Shown piece after piece: positions 59,699 through 64,000 of a DNA stretch of 64,000 nt. Below the pieces are notes generated by a model. It was not told the DNA's origin and did no database searches. It was given only the letters and a program-made list of their open reading frames with translations. Origin of the DNA: Planococcus lenghuensis (GTDB lineage Bacteria > Bacillota > Bacilli > Bacillales_A > Planococcaceae); NCBI RefSeq assembly GCF_001999905.1, contig NZ_CP019640.1, positions 1,840,001 to 1,904,000 on the forward strand, given 5' to 3'. The first letter of the stretch is position 1; each line of letters begins with the position of its first letter. A program made the position numbers and the translations under genes.

Positions 59699-59876
59699 TC
59701 AAATTCCCCTCCTCTTTCAAGTAAATTTAGTAGGTCAAATACGGCTATATGATTCACTTCATCTTTCTGAATTAATGAATAATATTACCACATATAGGAT
59801 GGGTCAACAATCGGAAACTTATCCCAGGTGACATGAATTTTTATCGATGCCTCCGCGAATGATAAACAGTCCAAGC

Positions 59877-59914
59877 AAAAAAAACGCCATTTCGAGTTAA
59901 AACGGCGTTTTTTT
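59877..59914 (-). terminator. Rho-independent terminator
   Basis: AAAAAACGCC pairs with GGCGTTTTTT on either strand; it follows the reverse-strand gene at 59930. Confidence 0.85.
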
Positions 59915-59929
59915 CTATCAATTAGCGAA

Positions 59930-60412
59930 TCACGGGCTTGGCCGGTTTCGTACAGCCCGTAAACCGAAGAACACGAGAAGGACAGCGAGGGCGATGATCA
60001 CGCCCGCTAGGATCCAAAGTCCCTGGCCGCTGTCTTGTTCAACCGATGCCGGAGCGGCGGACGGGATCTCTTCTCCTCGAAGCACCCGCTCGAAGACTGC
60101 CGCTTCATCTGCGTCTTGCCGGATCACTTCACCATCCTGCAGCTCAATCATGCCATTCGGTCCGCCGACTGGCACCATGAACGCTTCTTCGGATGGAGCC
60201 AAAAAGAGCAGGAATTCGCCGCCACTGTCCTGGAACTCCTTCACCCAGCCGGTATCATATATATCAATGCCGGCAATGAGGGAGTCTTCCGCCGTTCCTT
60301 TGATCTGTTCAGTGACATTGAACGGATAGCCCTGAAAAATAAAATCCCCTTCCACTGGTGTATCAGTAAAATCATACGTTCCGGTTACAATCACTTCAGC
60401 TTCCTGCACCAC
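59930..60412 (-). pseudogene. Surface protein gene with missing 5' end
   Basis: 160 codons from GTG 60412; the same frame is open a little upstream (VSADVPAEEV), but no signal peptide is found, although the protein ends in a membrane helix (LWILAGVIIALAVLLVFFGL) and basic tail like a cell-surface protein that should have one. Directly upstream the sequence becomes a xerS fragment on the other strand, so the 5' end was replaced at about 60425-60440. The outer domain with VIVTGTYDFTDTPVEG and GGEFLLFLAPSEE is of unknown function. Confidence 0.55.
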
Positions 60413-60434
60413 TTCTTCTGCCGGGACGTCTGCG

Positions 60435-61462
60435 GATACGCTTCTCCAGTACCTGTACCGCTACCAGCACTTCTTTAAGTGGCTGCTCAGAGAAGGCCAT
60501 ACTGATGCAGCAAACGTCTCTTCTATCCCCTATGAAGTGCTTGAGAAATTCCGGAAACAGGACGTGGAGCTGTATATTGAATTTCTGCGGGAGGAGTCGA
60601 TCAATTACGAAAAGGAGACGACGAAAAAACGTGGAGATGCTGTCGTTAACCTCTCAGTTCATGCTTTGAAATCCCTATTCAATTACCTGACGAAGGAAAC
60701 TGAACATGAGGACGGTGAGTCGTACTTCTATCGGAACGTGATGAGCAAAATCATTCTTCACACAAAAAAAGAGACGGCCAGCCGCCGTGCTCAGAAAATC
60801 AGTTCCGTTATCCTAAATGAACAAGAAATTAGTGAGTTCCTTCATTTCGTTGAACACGAATATGAAGAAACCTTAGAAAGTAACATTGCAAAACAGCGAT
60901 TCAACCGAGATAAAGAGAGAGATTTAGCCATCCTCTCCCTCTTCCTTGGCAGTGGCATCCGGCTTGGCGAAACAGCGCGCATGCTACTAAAGAAAGTGAA
61001 CCTAAAAAAACAAGTGATCGATATCAGACGGAAAGGCAGCAAAGAGGATACGGTGAATGTCATGGATCAGGCGATCGAGCATGTGAGAGCGTATCTGGAT
61101 ATCCGAGAAAGCCGCTATAAAGGCGCTAAGGATGTTCCGTTCCTATTCGTCACGTTATATGGAGGCACTGCCCGCCCTCTCTCTCGTCGAGCCATCGAAA
61201 ATTGGTTGCGAAGTACACTGCGGCATTTGCTCAGGGAGAGGGCATGAGTTCGCACAAATTGCGACATAGTTTTGGGGCGGATTTTATCCGAAATGGTGGA
61301 AGTATCGTGTTATTACGTGACCAGTTAGGTCATAGCAACATTGAAACCACTTCTTTATATACGAATCTCTCCAATAAAGATCTAGAACAAGTGCTTAACC
61401 GAATGGAAAAAAACCGTATACAAAAACGGCAACCCAATATCTCTGATCAAACATCTAAATAA
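60435..61462 (+). pseudogene. xerS: Tyrosine recombinase gene, XerS-like, truncated and frameshifted
   Basis: The frame begins abruptly as ADTLLQYLYRYQHFFKWLLREG, the core-binding domain of XerS from about residue 50, with no start or ribosome site. It continues through GSGIRLGETARMLL (first catalytic Arg) and IRRKGSKED to RRAIEN. One A is missing in the run at 61198-61201, so the frame ends at 61247. The next frame continues VAKYTAAFAQGEG, SSHKLRHSFGADF (HxxR), RDQLGHSNIETTSLYTNL (His and Tyr nucleophile) to 61462. All catalytic residues survive but are split over two frames and the N-terminus is gone. Confidence 0.8.
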
Positions 61463-61566
61463 CGTAAAACCAGTCTCTTGGTATGTTTTATAAAAAGTTG
61501 TAGAGATGCTAAATTTAAATTAAAAGAGATTAGCTTTAGCTATCATCAAGGGAGATCTTTTGACAT

Positions 61567-61605
61567 GAAAAAACGATCTGGCTCGATTGTGCCAGATCGT
61601 TTTTT
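61567..61605. terminator. Bidirectional terminator
   Basis: AAAAAACGATCTGGC and GCCAGATCGTTTTTT form a perfect 15-base stem around TCGATTGT. Confidence 0.9.
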
Positions 61606-61657
61606 TCTGTTTTCTCTGAAGACAGCCGCGGTTATAAATTATATCGGCTATCGTCTA

Positions 61658-61963
61658 CTAATACGCCATATACCCGATGACCGTAACAACCGGCCAAGCG
61701 GCCAGCACGATAAAAAGAAAAAATAAGCCGAGCCCCTTCAAAAATGTCTTTCCGTCCATTCGGTATTTATTAAACAAGAGGACGATCAGCCAAATGGGCA
61801 TGGCGATAAAAATATTGAATCCAATAACATATAAAGCAGTTTCAGTAAAATGTGTATTGAGCTCGTTTCCGCTTTTACCCCTATTGATGGCAAAATCGAA
61901 TAAGACGAAAACGAAGAGTGTTAACACTGCAATGAAATGATAATACACCCAAGCTTTTTTCAT
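61658..61963 (-). CDS. Hypothetical membrane protein
   Basis: 101 residues, three hydrophobic segments (about 8-27, 43-64, 76-97), start MKKAWVYYHFIAVL with a weak ribosome site. Not recognised. It lies 33 bases after the end of the large reverse-strand gene at 61997 and may be co-transcribed. Confidence 0.55.
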   Translation of the reverse strand: MKKAWVYYHFIAVLTLFVFVLFDFAINRGKSGNELNTHFTETALYVIGFNIFIAMPIWLIVLLFNKYRMDGKTFLKGLGLFFLFIVLAAWPVVTVIGYMAY

Positions 61964-61996
61964 TTGGCACCTCGTTTAATATGGTTCATTCTTTGC

Positions 61997-63739
61997 CTAT
62001 CGCAACGTGTTAATGGAAATGAGTTCTCCATTGACCATTTTAAATACAGACCACGTTGTTCCTATACGGCTTTGTGGAACTGTATATTCTGTATAGCCAG
62101 AAGATGTATATACTTTCACCTTTGCATCTGAATTAGAAAGCGCATTGCTCCCACTAGTGTAACGGTTTGTATAATCATGGACATAGTATTGGTAGGTTCC
62201 ATTCTCATTGTTGCTTATTTTAATACCGTTTATCGTTACTGTTTCTGGACCATATGATGATACGTCATCCAAATCCAACTCGGCATGCAATTGCCCATTC
62301 TCATAATATTTCTTATTTGAGTAACTGATGTGAAATTGTCCGCCGCTTGCCGATTCACCGATTAAGTGGGAATCCAAGTCTCTCGGGCTTGCACCCCATT
62401 CCAGCACAATCCTCATCTCATTTTCATTTAGTTGAGGAGAAAGCGTTACTTGCCTTACGACTTCTCGGCCACCGATAACCACTACATTAATATAGTTTAT
62501 AGCAAATCCTGGCTTGGTTACTTCCATGGTATAGTACCCGGTCGGCAAATTTTCAAAAACATATTCTCCATTTGAGTTACTTATTGCCCTGGCTATAGAA
62601 TTTCCGGTTTTCGCATTGAAGTTTTTCCGCAAAACGATTTCCGCATCGCTAATCGCTCTTCCTGTATCAGCTTGGATTACATTCCCTTTCAAAATACCAT
62701 CACGCAGATTTTCATATTCTGAAGGAATTTGCAGAAGGGTTTCTAGAAATTTTTCTTCATTTTCCGCAAGTGATAACCCCTGATATTCCAATGGAATGTA
62801 GCCAGCTTTTGTAATGACTAAATTTAATCCCTCTCCTGCAGGTAGGCTAAGGGTGTATACACCATCGCTGTTAGATCGGATTTGATTTCCCATAGGGGTT
62901 CGATCCTCATTAAACCCTTGAATATCAGCATTTTCGATTGCTTCTTCAGTAATCGCATCTCTAATCACTCCATTAACTTTTGAAGTGCCAGTCTGGATAT
63001 ATCTATTTAAGTACTCGTTAATATCGTTGATACTTTCTCGAGTTTCGCTGCCTTCTAGGAATCGGTTCATATCCCAACTCGTATCTGCTCCATCCACCCA
63101 TTGAGTAACAGATTTTTCTTTATCGGTAAACGGTGGAAATTTAGCGTTCCCCAACGAAGGTACATCTACCCATGCTCCACTAAATGATAAGGCTGAAAAA
63201 TCATTGTGACTTGTCTGAGTCAAATCCAATTTCTGCAATGAATAGTGGTTAAAATTATTTGAATTTACATCACTCGAATTTGGAAGAAGAATATTACGAC
63301 CGTGCAGATTATCAATCGGTCGTTGGTTGAAATCTGTCTCCGTTAAATCTCTCAATAGACCAGTCTGATCTTCCGCGTCCCACCAAGACGGCACCCCTGC
63401 TCCATCCACTACATAACGTCCGCTTACAGGGAACAAAGCATGGGCTCCCTGTGCTACCGGGATAATTGGGTGATTCTCGTATTGAGGAACCTCCTCTGAA
63501 AACGGAATTTTTATTCTAGAACTTTTCCAATAATAATCATCACCAATGAGGTGCATTGTCTGACCTTCAAGATGACCTGAGACCACTACATTCTTTATTT
63601 CATTTGCTGCTGTAAGCTCAATAGTAATACTTTCCCTGTCAAAGTTATGTCTTGCCATCTCTTTGTTTGCTTTGATTGTTTTAGGATCATATGCATAGAT
63701 GAAATGATAATTGATAAATTTGCGGTTATCCCTTTCCAT
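61997..63739 (-). pseudogene. Large carboxypeptidase-regulatory-like and YfaP-like domain protein, 5' end missing
   Basis: 580 codons from ATG 63739. The N-terminal third has LHGRNILLPNSSDV and LTQTSHNDFSAL, possibly the end of an alpha/beta-hydrolase domain. Two carboxypeptidase-regulatory-like repeats follow (KVNGVIRDAITEEAI and LKGNVIQADTGRAI), then a YfaP/DUF2135-like domain (LEWGASPRDLDSHLIGE). No ribosome site precedes ATG 63739, and the same frame is coding-like for 40 more codons upstream (YLINGGDTIGGGDRIGLNE) until TGA near 63885, so the start and probable signal peptide are lost. Visibly AT-richer than its neighbours, suggesting transfer. Confidence 0.6.
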
Positions 63740-63906
63740 ATATGAATAATAGACAGTTGAATTATCACGACTGCCAGTAATCTCATTGAGTCCGATTCTA
63801 TCTCCGCCGCCAATCGTGTCTCCTCCATTAATTAGATAGGAGGAATGGCCATAATTGTTCCTGTCCCTGGGATGCGATCACATTAAGACCACAGACAATA
63901 AAAGAA

Positions 63907-63936
63907 AAGGAGTCTCATTTATTCGTGTGACTCCTT
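63907..63936 (-). terminator. Terminator at the window edge
   Basis: AAGGAGTC and GACTCCTT pair around a 14-base loop; on the reverse strand TTCTTTTAT follows. It ends a reverse-strand gene outside the window, so the large gene at 61997 would need its own promoter in 63740-63900. Confidence 0.65.
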
Positions 63937-64000
63937 CCAATGGTTTTATCTATGATTTACATCACTTACTATATTTCTTGTTCTTTATTAACGCTTAAGT

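Overview
The window reads as chromosomal DNA of a low-to-mid GC Gram-positive of the Bacillales, most likely Planococcaceae (Planococcus/Planomicrobium-like). This is inferred from gene content, not from a marker gene: strong AGGAGG-type ribosome sites, frequent TTG/GTG starts, a T-box in front of argS, a ykoFEDC thiamine operon under a TPP riboswitch, an IDEAL-domain protein, a XerS-type recombinase fragment, a class F-like sortase and many Bacillales DUF families. No rRNA or tRNA gene was seen.

Layout. 1-8.4 kb: end of a repeat-containing surface protein with its sortase, an ECF sigma/RskA anti-sigma pair, small DUF genes, a class C serine hydrolase, a wrecked DUF3221 lipoprotein gene, an AT-rich WapI-type immunity gene, and a second ECF sigma whose partner carries a signal-peptidase-like domain lacking both catalytic residues. 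8.5-23 kb: housekeeping and accessory enzymes (MsrA-MsrB fusion, Baeyer-Villiger-type monooxygenase, Rrf2 regulator beside a FrnE-like DsbA gene, two peptidase E-like genes) and an IS200/IS605-type tnpB element inserted in a NUDIX gene. 23-31 kb: potassium channel, T-box and argS, nucleotidyltransferases, SDR, TM2 protein and several broken genes. 31.5-35.5 kb: a 21-bp-period repeat array, a good ECF-type promoter, then sigma, anti-sigma, ABC ATPase and permease as one operon. 35.6-44 kb: brnQ, sstT, an IS1182-family element and the reverse-strand ykoFEDC operon. 44.6-64 kb: universal stress protein, AbrB/MazF pair, FAD oxidoreductase with a half-size MFS protein, a MarR-permease-cysteine-rich module with two matching palindromic operators, a CopC/CopD-two-component-CcdA-like cluster, a LysM-NlpC/P60 hydrolase, a truncated frameshifted xerS, and a 5'-truncated carboxypeptidase-regulatory-like protein at the edge.

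Two themes run through the window. Three ECF sigma/anti-sigma pairs lie within 32 kb, each with a different output or sensor. And there are about fourteen broken, truncated or transposon-interrupted genes, five of them with an in-frame TAG codon. This means either active gene decay or, for the single-base frameshifts, assembly error; the sequence alone cannot fully separate these. The best candidates for undescribed biology are the pseudo-peptidase anti-sigma (7623-8423), the 21-bp-phased array ahead of the third sigma operon (31567-31740), the MarR/permease/Cys-rich module (49802-51407), the MsrA domain with Arg in place of its catalytic Cys (9059-10039), and the tnpB element whose predicted guide would match its own empty site (20440-21724).
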